Origin: Listeria cossartiae subsp. cossartiae
Lineage (GTDB): Bacteria > Bacillota > Bacilli > Lactobacillales > Listeriaceae
DNA: 64,000 nt
Direction of reading: 5' to 3'
Assembly (NCBI RefSeq): GCF_014224155.1
Contig: NZ_JAASUI010000004.1
Span: 124,001-188,000 of the forward strand
Each line of letters opens with the position of its first letter. Position 1 is the first letter of the stretch. A program made the position numbers and the translations under genes. Below the pieces are notes generated by a model. That model searched no databases and was not told where the DNA came from. It saw only the letters and a list, made by a program, of their open reading frames with translations. Positions 8,030 through 17,944 of the stretch are shown in pieces.

Positions 8030-9805
8030 TTAGGCTTTTTTTGGTAAAGTGACGCGGAATGTCGAGCCAACTTCTTCTTGGCTTTCCACTTCGATTCGTC
8101 CGCCGCAATTTTCGACGAGATGTTTAACGATGGAAAGTCCAAGGCCGGTGCCGCCTGAGTGTCTGCTACGCGCTTTATCCACTCGGTAAAAACGTTCAAA
8201 CACACGGTCAATATCTTTAGCTGGGATGCCAATTCCGTTATCAGTTACTTCTATTATAACTTCGGCTTCTTGCTCGATTAATTTAACTTCTACTTTTCCA
8301 TCTACTGGTGTGTAGTTTATTGCGTTAGAAAGCAGGTTAATTAAAATTTGTTGTAATTTATCACGATCAGTTTCAATCATAACGGATGTGGTTGTTTTTT
8401 CTGGGATGATAACTTGGATATGTTTTTCGGTCGCCATTTCGAAAATAGTGCGGGCTGATTGTTCGATAACGTCATCCATATCAACTAGCTCGATATTTTC
8501 TGGGACCGGATTTTGTTCAATTCTGGAAAGCGCGAGGATATCCATAATTAAACGATGCAACCGGTCACTTTCTTCTTTAATAATCGTTAAGAATTTTTTG
8601 AGTAACATTTCGTCGTACATCGCGCCATCAAGCAATGTTTCCGCGAAGCCTTTTAGTGCGGTTACTGGTGTTTTTAGTTCGTGCGACACGTTTGTTACGA
8701 ATTCAGAGCGAACATTTTCTAAATGACGAATCTGGGTAATATCATGCAAAAGTAAGATAATCCCGGTAATTTCTCCATTCTCAGCTAAAATTGGTGAAAC
8801 ACTTGCATCTAAAATCATTTCACGTGGGAAATAAAGAATAATTTCTTTTTGTTGAATCGTTTTTGTTTCAAAAGTTGCTTCAATTAACTGGCTAAGCGCG
8901 AAACTTTTAATAACTTCATAAAATGGCTTGCCAGTAATTTCTGTTTCTCCTAAAATTTGATACATCGTCCGGTTAGTCATGATTACTTGCTTGTCGATAT
9001 TGATAAGCATGACGCCGCTGACTAAGTTTTGGACGATTGCATTGAGTCGTTGTTCATTTTGCTTAATTTCAAACATTTGCGTTTCTAAGCTTTCCGCCAA
9101 TGTATTTACACTGATGGAAAGGTCTTGAAGTTCGCCGCTGACTTTGCCGTGAATGCGGCTATCGTATTTATGATTAGCCAAGTCCGTTGAAACTTCGATG
9201 ATTTCGCGAACCGGTCTAGTGATTTTTCTAGCGATGAACACGCTGATTGCCGCGATAATCACAAGGGCAATACCAAAAATTAGCGCTAGGTTTCCCCAAA
9301 GCTTGGCAACGGCCGCGTCTACAGATTCGAGTGAAATCGAAATTCTTAGCACACCATCTGTTTTATCTTGGTGTTTAACTGGCACGGCGACATAGAGCAT
9401 GCTGTAACCAAGTGAATCACTCTCACGGATAGAAATACCAACGCTTTTCCCTTCTTCCAAGATATCTGCCACTTCAGGACGATCCATGTGGTTGTCCAGG
9501 TTATCCGGGTCCTTTTTCGTGTCAGCTACCACATCACCCTCGCTATCAATCACCGTAATGCGTGCATCAATTTCATCTCCAAGTGGATCAAGACTCTTTT
9601 GAATAGCATCGGCATCTTTATCTAGGTCTAGGTTTTCAATATTGGTTGTTTGAAGTAAGATTTTCGCGTCATCTTCTAATTGACTTTCTTTCATATTTAA
9701 ATAGGTTGATTTCATTAGTTCCCCGGAAAAAACACCAACGATTACCATCACAACGAAAAATAAGATAATAAAGGATAATCCGATTTTCAGCCATAATTTC
9801 TTCAT
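8030..9805 (-). CDS. phoR: Phosphate-sensing histidine kinase PhoR
   Basis: PhoR phosphorylates PhoP when phosphate is scarce. The 591-residue protein has two membrane helices (about 7-27 and 171-192) around an extracytoplasmic domain, then HAMP, a PAS domain (about 250-355), HisKA with the phospho-acceptor H375 in NVSHELKTP, and the ATPase with N, G1 (DNGIGIP), F and G2 (GTGLGLS) boxes. The ATG overlaps the phoP stop by one base (TAATG). Confidence 0.95.
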   Translation of the reverse strand: MKKLWLKIGLSFIILFFVVMVIVGVFSGELMKSTYLNMKESQLEDDAKILLQTTNIENLDLDKDADAIQKSLDPLGDEIDARITVIDSEGDVVADTKKDPDNLDNHMDRPEVADILEEGKSVGISIRESDSLGYSMLYVAVPVKHQDKTDGVLRISISLESVDAAVAKLWGNLALIFGIALVIIAAISVFIARKITRPVREIIEVSTDLANHKYDSRIHGKVSGELQDLSISVNTLAESLETQMFEIKQNEQRLNAIVQNLVSGVMLINIDKQVIMTNRTMYQILGETEITGKPFYEVIKSFALSQLIEATFETKTIQQKEIILYFPREMILDASVSPILAENGEITGIILLLHDITQIRHLENVRSEFVTNVSHELKTPVTALKGFAETLLDGAMYDEMLLKKFLTIIKEESDRLHRLIMDILALSRIEQNPVPENIELVDMDDVIEQSARTIFEMATEKHIQVIIPEKTTTSVMIETDRDKLQQILINLLSNAINYTPVDGKVEVKLIEQEAEVIIEVTDNGIGIPAKDIDRVFERFYRVDKARSRHSGGTGLGLSIVKHLVENCGGRIEVESQEEVGSTFRVTLPKKA

Positions 9806-10527
9806 TATTTTACGTTCTCCATTTTATAACCAAAGCCGCGAATGGTTTTGATGTATTTCGGTTGCTTGGTATCTATTTCGATTTTATCGCGTAAATGGCT
9901 GACATGAACGTCTACAATTCGGGTTTCGCCAACGTAGTCATAATTCCAAACAGTATCCAGCAATTGATCTCTTGAAAAAACTTTGCCGCGGTGGTTCGCA
10001 AGGAATAATAATAACTCGAATTCTTTCGGTGTTAAATCCAGCAAATCGTCTTGCAAATACACTTCATAACTATCTGGCAAAATTTTCAAATCGCCAATTA
10101 GTATTGTTGCTTCCGCGTCCTCTGTTAGTTCTTCGATGATTTCTGCTTTTCCTTCTGTTCGGCGCAAAATTGCTTTAATTCGCGCGACTACTTCTCTTGG
10201 GCTAAATGGTTTTGTCATATAATCATCTGCCCCAAGTTCAAGCCCGATAATTTTGTCTAACTCTTCATCTTTAGCTGTTAACATTAAAATTGGCACGTTT
10301 ACTTTATCTTGACGAAGTTTTTTCGTTACTTCGATTCCGTCCATTTCAGGAAGCATTAAATCAAGCACAATTAAATCTGGTTTTTCAGAGAGAGCAAGTT
10401 CATATCCAGTTCTGCCGTCCTCCGCTGTCACTACATCAAATCCAGCTTTTTCAATATTAAATTGCAGCAAGGTAACAATAGAAGCCTCATCATCAACTAC
10501 AAGAATTTTTACCAACGTACTTCCCAT
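9805..10527 (-). CDS. phoP: Phosphate response regulator PhoP
   Basis: This OmpR-type activator has a receiver domain (acidic pocket DDE, phospho-acceptor D56 in VLDLMLP, K107 region) and a C-terminal winged helix (LTPKEFELL, RGFGYKME). It is expected to act on the Pho box before pstS. The start is uncertain: ATG 10527 lies almost on its ribosome site, and TTG 10515 (MVKILVVDDE) would give a length closer to Bacillus PhoP. Upstream there is an extended -10 (TGCTATATT). Confidence 0.95.
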   Translation of the reverse strand: MGSTLVKILVVDDEASIVTLLQFNIEKAGFDVVTAEDGRTGYELALSEKPDLIVLDLMLPEMDGIEVTKKLRQDKVNVPILMLTAKDEELDKIIGLELGADDYMTKPFSPREVVARIKAILRRTEGKAEIIEELTEDAEATILIGDLKILPDSYEVYLQDDLLDLTPKEFELLLFLANHRGKVFSRDQLLDTVWNYDYVGETRIVDVHVSHLRDKIEIDTKQPKYIKTIRGFGYKMENVK

Positions 10528-10614
10528 CCCTTCTTTATGTAACCCTTTTATCTAAAATATAGCATGAATTAACCTTTTTCGGGTAGAAATGCCTTTATAT
10601 TAATCTTATCTTTA

Positions 10615-10657
10615 CAAAAACTTAAAACACCAATGCTGCTTTCCAACAACACTGGTG
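10615..10657 (-). terminator. Terminator after minJ
   Basis: CACCAGTG pairs with CATTGGTG (one G-U) on the minus strand and is followed by TTTTAAGTTTTTG. It lies just beyond the minJ stop. Confidence 0.75.
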
Positions 10658-10665
10658 CCTTAAAA

Positions 10666-11841
10666 TTATCTTGGTTCAACTAACAACAAACCAAGTTCAA
10701 ATGATTCATTCTGATAAAGTGCTGTTTGTTCAAAACGTGGTTCGCCGTCATTATCGATTACTTTTAGCTTACAAAATGCACGGTTTAAGTTAAGCGCTTC
10801 GTATAATTCTTCGCGCGTATGAACTGGTTGACCGTTCACTTCTGTAATTTTTTCGCCAGCTTTTAAGTTTAAGCGTGCAGAAGGCGTTGCCGCGCGCGCA
10901 CCTAGAATGACAAGTCCATCCGGCTGCGGTCCAAATTTTTTCGGCAATAATTTTTCTGCGCGATATTGGCTGTAGGAAATCCAGAAACGGCCAATAACAG
11001 CGAACATAAAGGCAAATAATGTAAGTACTGGCATGACAATTCCAACTAAACCAGCTACCGCAATGATTGTTGCAAGTGTTGTAACTTGAATAGCGGTTTT
11101 CCGACTAGCTTCTTCTGGAAATTGTCCTTGTACTTGTTGTTGGAAACCGATAAACAGCGGTAAAATAATTAGGGAATACGACTGAGAACCAATCGCAAAA
11201 ACTGGCCACCATTCGAAAATTTTCGTGAATACATCTCCTGGGATAAACATGACGATCGGCACAAACCATAATTTTCTTAACTGATAAGAACCTACTAATT
11301 TGCCACGTTTACTTTTTCGTAAGGATGGTGACGGATTTTTTGCACTTGTATATTGAATTAAGAAAGCTTCTATAAATAATAATATCGCAAGTAAAAATGT
11401 CATCGAAACCATAAAATTATCAATATAAAGCGAATCATACGTTAAAGCCACATTTTTAAATGGCGCTAAATCAATATCAAAATAATAGCAGAAATAAAAG
11501 ATCAAACTCGTAATTCCGATTGTAAAAGCAGTCGAACTTAATCGGAACATCCCAACAATCAATAAGAAACATGCTACTGCATTAAAAATGGCAACCCATT
11601 CGATCATGACACCAAAACCGATTAGCGCTGTAACGACCGAAATAGCCAATCCAAATAACAAACTTAGTCCGAAGAAATTTTTCAATTCTAACCAAGGTGA
11701 GTATATACTGATACTAAATGACTTTCGTTCCCACTTTACGCGGTTGAAACCAGCCATTATAACTAAAAGAATTCCTACATATAATGCTGGTTGTAGAAGC
11801 AGTCTACCTATTCCATTTAGTATTTCAACAAAAACATTCAT
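10666..11841 (-). CDS. minJ: MinJ-like polytopic membrane protein with C-terminal PDZ domain
   Basis: MinJ bridges DivIVA and MinCD at poles and septa. The 391-residue protein has about eight hydrophobic spans up to residue 290 and a PDZ domain at about 300-385 (LVILGARAATPSARLNLKAGEKITEVNGQPV). Length and architecture match Bacillus MinJ (SwrAB). It is 27 bases downstream of cls with no terminator between, so they may share a transcript. Confidence 0.82.
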   Translation of the reverse strand: MNVFVEILNGIGRLLLQPALYVGILLVIMAGFNRVKWERKSFSISIYSPWLELKNFFGLSLLFGLAISVVTALIGFGVMIEWVAIFNAVACFLLIVGMFRLSSTAFTIGITSLIFYFCYYFDIDLAPFKNVALTYDSLYIDNFMVSMTFLLAILLFIEAFLIQYTSAKNPSPSLRKSKRGKLVGSYQLRKLWFVPIVMFIPGDVFTKIFEWWPVFAIGSQSYSLIILPLFIGFQQQVQGQFPEEASRKTAIQVTTLATIIAVAGLVGIVMPVLTLFAFMFAVIGRFWISYSQYRAEKLLPKKFGPQPDGLVILGARAATPSARLNLKAGEKITEVNGQPVHTREELYEALNLNRAFCKLKVIDNDGEPRFEQTALYQNESFELGLLLVEPR

Positions 11842-11868
11842 TTTCTACACCAGCTTTCTTTAATACTT

Positions 11869-13317
11869 CTATAATATAGGCGATAAAAGTCGGCTTACCG
11901 CTTCTTTAAATTTAATCCATAAAGACCGTTTTGCATATAATTCAGGTGTCAGTTGATACGATTTTAAAATATCTTCTAAAAAGGCATCTTCTAGTTGCTG
12001 CACCATTTGCTTTTCATAAATAAAGGCATTGACTTCAAAATTAAGTCGGAAACTGCGGAAGTCCATGTTAGCTGTTCCGACCGAAGCAATTTCACCATCG
12101 ACAACGAGTGTTTTTGCGTGAATAAAGCCATTATCGTAAATAAATATTTTCGCGCCTGTTTCCATTAATTCCCCGGCGTAGTTCGTTGTTGCTCGGTAAA
12201 CGAAAGCATGGTCCGGTTTATTTGGAATCATTACTCGTACATCAACCCCAGAAAGCGCGGCAATTTTGATGGCTTCAAGTAAGCTCGCATCAGGAATAAA
12301 ATAAGGCGATTGTAAATAAATTGTTTTTTTGGCAGCATTAATCATTTTAATGTAACCATTTTTAATTTGTTGCCATTCAGAATCTGGTCCGCTCGAAACA
12401 ATTTGCATACTCGTGTGACCTTTCCCATGAAAAGTAGGGAAGTATCGCGCTTTGTAATCAATTTTATGTGTCGATGATGCCGAATTCCAGTCCATAATAA
12501 AGCGCGTTTGCATCGCATAAACAGCTTTTCCATGCACGCGTAAATGCGTATCACGCCAGTAACCAAATTTCTTTGATGCCCCGAGGTACTCATCGCCAAT
12601 ATTAAAGCCCCCAATATAACCAACATCTCCATCAATTATCGCTAATTTTCGGTGATTTCGGTAGTTGAGGCGGAAATTAATCAATGGTAATTTGGATGGG
12701 AAAAACGGTCTAACTAAACCACCATTTTTTTCAAAGGTACGGAAAAATGATTTTTTTGTCGTCCTTGATCCCATTGCATCATAGATAATTTTAACATTTA
12801 AGCCTTCTGCTGCTTTTCGTTCGAGCACGCGCATTAAACGATTGCCAAGTTCGTCGGAATGAAATATATAGTAAATTAGATGTATGTGATCTTTCGCTTT
12901 TTCGATATCCGCAATTAAAGCATCGAATTTTTCGTGACCATCCACAAAAAGCTCTACTTCATTGTCTTGCGTCAAAATAGCACCATCATTAACGAGTAAT
13001 AAATAAATTAAATCGCGATGCTTTTTCACATTCGGATCGCTAAACGGAAATTCTTTTTGCCGAATCATTTCTATTTGGTTGGCAGTAGATTCCTGAATCC
13101 CAATTTTTTCTTGCCCTTTCCAATCAAAAATCTTTTTCCCAGATAATTTTCTCCCAAAAATCAAGTAAATAATGAAACCAAATATCGGAACAAAAGTTAA
13201 GACTAGTAACCAAGCCCAAGTGGCGGATGTATCGCGTCTTTCCAAGAAGACCGTCACTGCCGCAAAGAATACATTTAATATTAGCAAAATCACTAATAGA
13301 TAAGCCAACAGCCCCAT
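11869..13317 (-). CDS. cls: Cardiolipin synthase
   Basis: Cls joins two phosphatidylglycerols into cardiolipin at the membrane. The protein has two N-terminal helices (about 1-22, 33-55) and two phospholipase-D HKD motifs: HRKLAIIDGD (H222) and HAKTLVVDGE near residue 400. I start at ATG 13317 (MGLLAYLL, 482 residues), which follows AAGGGGG by 6 bases. The in-frame ATG at 13341 has no ribosome site. A TGATATGAT extended -10 lies about 45 bases upstream. Confidence 0.93.
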   Translation of the reverse strand: MGLLAYLLVILLILNVFFAAVTVFLERRDTSATWAWLLVLTFVPIFGFIIYLIFGRKLSGKKIFDWKGQEKIGIQESTANQIEMIRQKEFPFSDPNVKKHRDLIYLLLVNDGAILTQDNEVELFVDGHEKFDALIADIEKAKDHIHLIYYIFHSDELGNRLMRVLERKAAEGLNVKIIYDAMGSRTTKKSFFRTFEKNGGLVRPFFPSKLPLINFRLNYRNHRKLAIIDGDVGYIGGFNIGDEYLGASKKFGYWRDTHLRVHGKAVYAMQTRFIMDWNSASSTHKIDYKARYFPTFHGKGHTSMQIVSSGPDSEWQQIKNGYIKMINAAKKTIYLQSPYFIPDASLLEAIKIAALSGVDVRVMIPNKPDHAFVYRATTNYAGELMETGAKIFIYDNGFIHAKTLVVDGEIASVGTANMDFRSFRLNFEVNAFIYEKQMVQQLEDAFLEDILKSYQLTPELYAKRSLWIKFKEAVSRLLSPIL

Positions 13318-13403
13318 TGTGTTCCCCCTTTTCTTACACAAACTGATAGTAGTATCATATCATAAAATCGGCGTTTAGCCTATTCCAGTTCGCTTCTATT
13401 CCA

Positions 13404-13434
13404 GAAAAAAACCATTGACTCGATGCCAATGGTT
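13404..13434 (-). terminator. Terminator after the M23 hydrolase gene
   Basis: AACCATTG pairs with CAATGGTT around a 9-base loop, followed by TTTTTT on the minus strand. Confidence 0.85.
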
Positions 13435-13443
13435 TTAAAAAAA

Positions 13444-14751
13444 TTATAGATATGGTGCTGGATTGACTGGAACGCCATTTTTGTGAATTTCAAAATGAAG
13501 ATGTTGACCAGTCGATTGGCCGGTTGATCCCATAATACCAATTGGTTGGCCTTGGGAAACGCGTTGACCAGTAACTACTTTTAGGCTGCCTGCGCGCATA
13601 TGTCCGTATAGTGTTTGGTAACCATTACCGTGGTCAATTTTAACAACATAACCATAGCCGCCAAAGCCACTACCTGAAGCACCGAAGCCAGAAAATACTA
13701 CTGTTCCTGATGCAGCGGCCGATACTGTGATAGTACCTCCACCTGCAATATCTTGTCCCTTATGAGATTCATATTTACCAGTTACCGGGTTGGTTCGTTC
13801 GCTAAATCCAGACGTTAAAATTCCAGATGCTGGTTTAATAAATAGACCACTGCCACCGGAGCCAACTGTTTCGGTTGATCCGCTTGAGCCTGAACCTGAA
13901 TTATTTACAGTTGTTGAATTGTGAGAACTTGATGCGGCTTCTTGCATACGTTTTTCCTCAGCTGCTTTGATTGCCGCTTCTTGTTTTGCTTTTTCACCAG
14001 CGATACTGGAAGCAAGTCGTTTTTCTTCATCAGTGAGCGCACCTTGTTCACTAGCTAAAAGACTTTGTTCGCTCTTCGTTAAGTCTTTTTTATTCGCAAG
14101 AGCCATTACTAAATCATTTTTTTCTTGTTTTTGACTTTCCATGTTGTTTTTCGAAACTTCTAATTCAACTGCAAGTACTTTTAAGTTTTCCAGTTTTTTC
14201 TCAGAAGTAGTTTCTGCTACTTTTAGTTTATCTTGATCATCTTTTTGGTCTTGCATAATGTCTTGGTCCGCTTTTACAATTGCGGATACAACTGTCACGC
14301 GGTCGATAAGTTCTTTAAAATCATTCGCTTCAAAAATCATATCTAAGTAAGCAGTTGCTGTTCCAGTTGTTTGGATAGCACGCGCTCTGTTATCAAGTAC
14401 TTTTTGACGATCGCGAATGTCGTTACGTAGTTTTTCCATTTCTTTTTTCAGTTGCTTGAGTTTCTCATTTTCAGAATCTACTTTACCTTCTTGCTCTTTT
14501 AATTTCTTATCTGTTTCATCAATGCTTTTTAAAAGTGATTCTAATTCTTTAGCAGCGTCTTTTTCAGCGCTTTCTAAGTGGTTTAGTTCTGTGTTTTTCG
14601 AATCTAAATTTTTATCGAGTTCTGATTTCTTTTGTTCGATTTCATTTTGGCGTTTTTGCATGTCATTAATGCTTTCCGCATGTGCGCCGCTTAATGGTGC
14701 GGCAATAATCAATAGGCTTAGTGCTGTTGCTACCCCATATTTTTTTAACAT
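13444..14751 (-). CDS. Secreted coiled-coil M23 (LytM-type) endopeptidase
   Basis: This is a likely cell-wall hydrolase or hydrolase activator. The 435-residue protein has a signal peptide (cleavage after SGAHA), a long CwlO/PcsB-like coiled coil (about 27-270), a Ser/Gly linker and an M23 domain with zinc ligands H330 and D334 (HKGQD) and H419 in HLHFE, plus the catalytic YGHM. The intact zinc site suggests an active enzyme. It follows the NlpC/P60 hydrolase and ftsEX, so FtsEX may control both. Confidence 0.9.
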   Translation of the reverse strand: MLKKYGVATALSLLIIAAPLSGAHAESINDMQKRQNEIEQKKSELDKNLDSKNTELNHLESAEKDAAKELESLLKSIDETDKKLKEQEGKVDSENEKLKQLKKEMEKLRNDIRDRQKVLDNRARAIQTTGTATAYLDMIFEANDFKELIDRVTVVSAIVKADQDIMQDQKDDQDKLKVAETTSEKKLENLKVLAVELEVSKNNMESQKQEKNDLVMALANKKDLTKSEQSLLASEQGALTDEEKRLASSIAGEKAKQEAAIKAAEEKRMQEAASSSHNSTTVNNSGSGSSGSTETVGSGGSGLFIKPASGILTSGFSERTNPVTGKYESHKGQDIAGGGTITVSAAASGTVVFSGFGASGSGFGGYGYVVKIDHGNGYQTLYGHMRAGSLKVVTGQRVSQGQPIGIMGSTGQSTGQHLHFEIHKNGVPVNPAPYL

Positions 14752-14814
14752 ATTAAGCTCCTTTTCTATTCTCTATTTGACTAGGAACTTCATAATTCCC
14801 TTTAATGTTCCATA

Positions 14815-14856
14815 TAAAAAAGCACCTTTGTTTAAAATGACAAAGGTGCTTTTTAA
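14815..14856 (-). terminator. Strong terminator after the P45 hydrolase gene
   Basis: AGCACCTTTGT pairs perfectly with ACAAAGGTGCT, flanked by A and U runs. It separates the P60-type from the M23-type hydrolase gene, so the latter needs its own promoter or read-through. Confidence 0.9.
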
Positions 14857-14870
14857 CTTTTCAATAATGA

Positions 14871-16049
14871 TTAGAAGTTAGCTACACGGCCATATCCTAC
14901 AAGATATTTAGCCCAGTAACCGCTAGTGATGTTGTCATATTTAACGCCATTGTTTTGCGCGTTGATCATTTGACCGCCACCAACGTAAATTCCAACGTGA
15001 GCAATTCCGCTTCCGTAGTTAAAGAATACTAAGTCACCTGGTTTTGCTTGACTAGCACTGATTTTTGAAGCTGCTGCATATTGTCCACCAGAAGTTCTTG
15101 GAAGAGAAACGCCAGCTGCACGGAATGCATAAGAAGTAAATCCAGAACAGTCAAACGCGCTTGGGCCGCTTGCTCCAAGGCTATAAGGTTTTCCAAGTTG
15201 CGCTCTTGCTGCAGACATCATCGAACCATATCCGCCACCAGTTGATGGAGCAACATTAGATGGTGCTGCATTGTTACTAGCTGCTTCTACAGATGTAGAA
15301 TTATTTTTGCTAGAAGAAGAATTATTTGATTCTCCAACGTTTGAAGATGTTGCTGCACGTAAAGCAGTTGCGCGTTCAGACGCTGCTTTAGCTGCATTTA
15401 CAAGACCAGCTTTTTCGTTTTCAGCAGTAGCTTGTTCAGAAGCTAGTTGAGCAACGATTGCTTCTTTTTCAGCTTTTTGTGCTTCAATTTTGTTTTGTTC
15501 TGCTTCGTATTCATGAATTGCTGTTGCTTGTTCTTCTTGTTTTTTCTTAACAGCAGTTTGTTTTGTTTTTAAAGCTTTTTCATCATTTTGTTGATCTTCT
15601 AAAATAGTTTTGTCAGATTCAACTAATTGATTAACTGCAGAAACACGACCAACTAAATCGGAAAGGTTTTCTGCATCTAAGATAACTTCAAGATAAGCGT
15701 TAGAATTAGAAGTTTTTTGCATTGCGCGAGCACGTTCTTTTAAAACTGTTTCGCGTTCTTTAATACGTTCATTGATACTTTTAATATCTTCATTTAGTTT
15801 TTTAAGTTCTTTACCAGTTTGATCAAATTCTCCTTGTAAAGTTTTCGCTTTTTCTTGCGCTTTCTCAAGGTCAGCTACTAAACCAGAAAGATCTGATTGT
15901 AAATCTGTTTTCTTAGACTTGATGTCGTTGATTTTTTTATCTTGATTTTGAATGTCTGTATTCACGTCGGCAGAAACATTTGTGGTAAAGGCCGGTGTTA
16001 AACTGATAACTGCTGCGAGTGAAATCGCAATAAACGTATTCTTCTTCAA
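14871..16049 (-). CDS. spl: Peptidoglycan endopeptidase P45 (CwlO-like, NlpC/P60)
   Basis: This secreted endopeptidase probably cleaves the stem peptide. The 392-residue protein has a signal peptide (after NVSA), an extended coiled coil (about 30-225), a low-complexity Ser/Asn linker and an NlpC/P60 domain with catalytic C301 (FDCSGF) and H351 (AHVGIY). It has the domain order of Bacillus CwlO, which FtsEX activates. ftsEX lies immediately upstream here. The symbol spl (P45) is from memory of Listeria annotation. Confidence 0.9.
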   Translation of the reverse strand: MKKNTFIAISLAAVISLTPAFTTNVSADVNTDIQNQDKKINDIKSKKTDLQSDLSGLVADLEKAQEKAKTLQGEFDQTGKELKKLNEDIKSINERIKERETVLKERARAMQKTSNSNAYLEVILDAENLSDLVGRVSAVNQLVESDKTILEDQQNDEKALKTKQTAVKKKQEEQATAIHEYEAEQNKIEAQKAEKEAIVAQLASEQATAENEKAGLVNAAKAASERATALRAATSSNVGESNNSSSSKNNSTSVEAASNNAAPSNVAPSTGGGYGSMMSAARAQLGKPYSLGASGPSAFDCSGFTSYAFRAAGVSLPRTSGGQYAAASKISASQAKPGDLVFFNYGSGIAHVGIYVGGGQMINAQNNGVKYDNITSGYWAKYLVGYGRVANF

Positions 16050-16063
16050 AAAGTTTACCTCCT

Positions 16064-16083
16064 AAAAAGCTCCCTAGCTTTTT
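16064..16083 (-). terminator. Terminator-like hairpin abutting the spl ribosome site
   Basis: AAAAAGCT-AGGG-AGCTTTTT forms a perfect 8-bp stem, and its U5 runs directly into the spl ribosome site AGGAGG. It could reduce read-through from ftsX into spl, or pair-switch with the ribosome site region. Confidence 0.55.
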
Positions 16084-16124
16084 CTTTTAGATTATTTTTA
16101 TTTCGATTTGAGTAATTTTCTTTG

Positions 16125-17009
16125 TTAAACTTTCAAGAATCTGCGGATAGATATTACGCTTCCCCAAATCCCGATTAGTACGCCGATTGCAATAATCAAG
16201 CCACTAATTTGATAGGCAAATGGTGTTGGTGGTAGAAGTGATAGTGAGCTAGTCACTAACTTCGGATTGATTAAGTTGTAAATGTTAACATAACCTATGA
16301 ATGTTAACACAACCGGTACAATCGAGCCAATTAATCCCAGCCAAGCTCCTTCTAAAACGAAAGGCCAGCGTATGAACCAGTTGGTCGCTCCTACTAATTT
16401 CATTATTTCTATTTCTCTACGACGGGAGAAAATGGCAATCTTGATTGTGTTTGATATTAAGAACATTGCTGTTAGTAATAAACCAATGCTTAGTATAATA
16501 CCAGCATATCGGCCCCATTTCAAGGTATCAAACAATTTGTCGACTGTTTTCTCGCCATACTCTACATTATCTACGTACTGTAATTTTTCTATTTTTTTAG
16601 CAATTTCCTTCGTTTGTGTCGGCTCTTTAGCTTCTACAACGAAGACGTCATATAGTGGATTATCTTGTTTAAACAATTCGAAGTTTTTGCCGTACGCGCC
16701 AACTAATTTCTTCAATTCGTCATCCTTAGAAGAAAAGCTGACACTATCAACTCCATCAATCTTCTCAATGTTTTTCTCAAGTTCTTGCTGCTGTTTCTTG
16801 TCTGCGCTTAGAGAAATATGTACGTTAATTTGTACATTGTTTTCTACATCTGTTGCAAGCTTGTTCATGTTGATCAATATTGCAAAAAACACGCTGACTA
16901 AGATAAGTGTTACTGTTACTGCACTCGCTGCTGCAAAGGTCATCCAACCATTCCGGTAAAGGCTCTTAAAACTTTCTCTTATATGTCTTCCTACAGTCCT
17001 AAATTTCAT
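16125..17009 (-). CDS. ftsX: Cell division ABC transporter permease FtsX
   Basis: With FtsE it forms a mechanotransmission complex that controls peptidoglycan hydrolases rather than transporting a substrate. There is one N-terminal helix, a large extracellular domain (about 60-160) and three C-terminal helices. I start at ATG 17009 (MKFRTVGRHIRESFK, 294 residues), because it matches the Bacillus N-terminus and lies 9 bases from AAGGAG. The longer ORF start at 17051 is unlikely. It overlaps the ftsE end by 11 bases. Confidence 0.93.
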   Translation of the reverse strand: MKFRTVGRHIRESFKSLYRNGWMTFAAASAVTVTLILVSVFFAILINMNKLATDVENNVQINVHISLSADKKQQQELEKNIEKIDGVDSVSFSSKDDELKKLVGAYGKNFELFKQDNPLYDVFVVEAKEPTQTKEIAKKIEKLQYVDNVEYGEKTVDKLFDTLKWGRYAGIILSIGLLLTAMFLISNTIKIAIFSRRREIEIMKLVGATNWFIRWPFVLEGAWLGLIGSIVPVVLTFIGYVNIYNLINPKLVTSSLSLLPPTPFAYQISGLIIAIGVLIGIWGSVISIRRFLKV

Positions 17010-17685
17010 AGCCATATTCTCCTTGCTGCTCATCTCGAACAATTCTTCCATTCTCGATAGCGACTACCCGGTGTTTCAATGTGTTAACAATTTCTTTGTT
17101 GTGGGTTGCCATCACGATGGTTGTTCCGCGATTGCTTATTTCTTCAAGGATGTTCATGATTTCCCATGAAGTATCAGGATCCAGGTTACCGGTCGGTTCA
17201 TCTGCTATTAATACTTTAGGCATATTCGCAATCGAACGGGCAATGGATATCCGCTGTTGCTCACCACCGGAAAGTTCATCCGGCAACATTCTTACTTTAT
17301 GCTTGAGGTTGACTAAATCAAGTACTTCCATAACACGTTCTTTAATTATGGATGGTTCTGTTTCAACCACTTCCATCGCATAAGCAATGTTTTCGTAAAC
17401 TGTTTTGCTTTGAAGTAATTTGTAATCTTGGAATACCACGCCTACGTTACGACGAAGATATGGGATTTCACGATTTTTCATATTAATCAAATCAAATTTG
17501 TCTACGATGATTTTACCTTTTGTCGCTCGTTCTTCTCTGTAAATCATTTTGATGAAGGTAGATTTACCAGCACCACTCGGACCTACTACATAAACAAATT
17601 CCCCTTCGCCAATGCTAATGTTAAGACCATTAGCAGCTGTTATGCCGTTAGGGTATTTCTTATAAACATCTTCCATTAATATCAT
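16999..17685 (-). CDS. ftsE: Cell division ATP-binding protein FtsE
   Basis: FtsE is the cytoplasmic ATPase of the FtsEX complex. The 228-residue protein has Walker A GPSGAGKST, signature LSGGEQQR, Walker B VLIADEPTGNLDP and the THNKE switch. It is first in ftsE-ftsX-spl, with an extended -10 (TGG then TATAAT, 17794-17802 on the plus coordinates) about 110 bases upstream. Confidence 0.97.
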   Translation of the reverse strand: MILMEDVYKKYPNGITAANGLNISIGEGEFVYVVGPSGAGKSTFIKMIYREERATKGKIIVDKFDLINMKNREIPYLRRNVGVVFQDYKLLQSKTVYENIAYAMEVVETEPSIIKERVMEVLDLVNLKHKVRMLPDELSGGEQQRISIARSIANMPKVLIADEPTGNLDPDTSWEIMNILEEISNRGTTIVMATHNKEIVNTLKHRVVAIENGRIVRDEQQGEYGYEI

Positions 17686-17793
17686 TTTATCACCTTACTA
17701 TGCCTTTCTGCTGAGTTACATTTTAGGTAATGCATGGTAACCATGAAGATGAGCTGTTTGCAGGTACGAATCTAAACTCACAACATAAGCTTA

Positions 17794-17802
17794 ATTATAC
17801 CA
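17794..17802 (-). promoter_or_regulatory. Extended -10 promoter of ftsE
   Basis: TGG followed by TATAAT is a perfect -10 with the TGn extension. No good -35 is present, as is common with extended -10 promoters. It gives a leader of about 100 nt. Confidence 0.6.
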
Positions 17803-17944
17803 TGACAGTTTTTCATCTATAGGTTAATTGCATTACAATTATATTTCAGGGTGTGACAATATCACGATTATTGTAATAGGAAATACAATTTCTACGTTAA
17901 TTTATAATTTAAATTTGCTTTTTGATTTGTCCCCATTGAGACAA

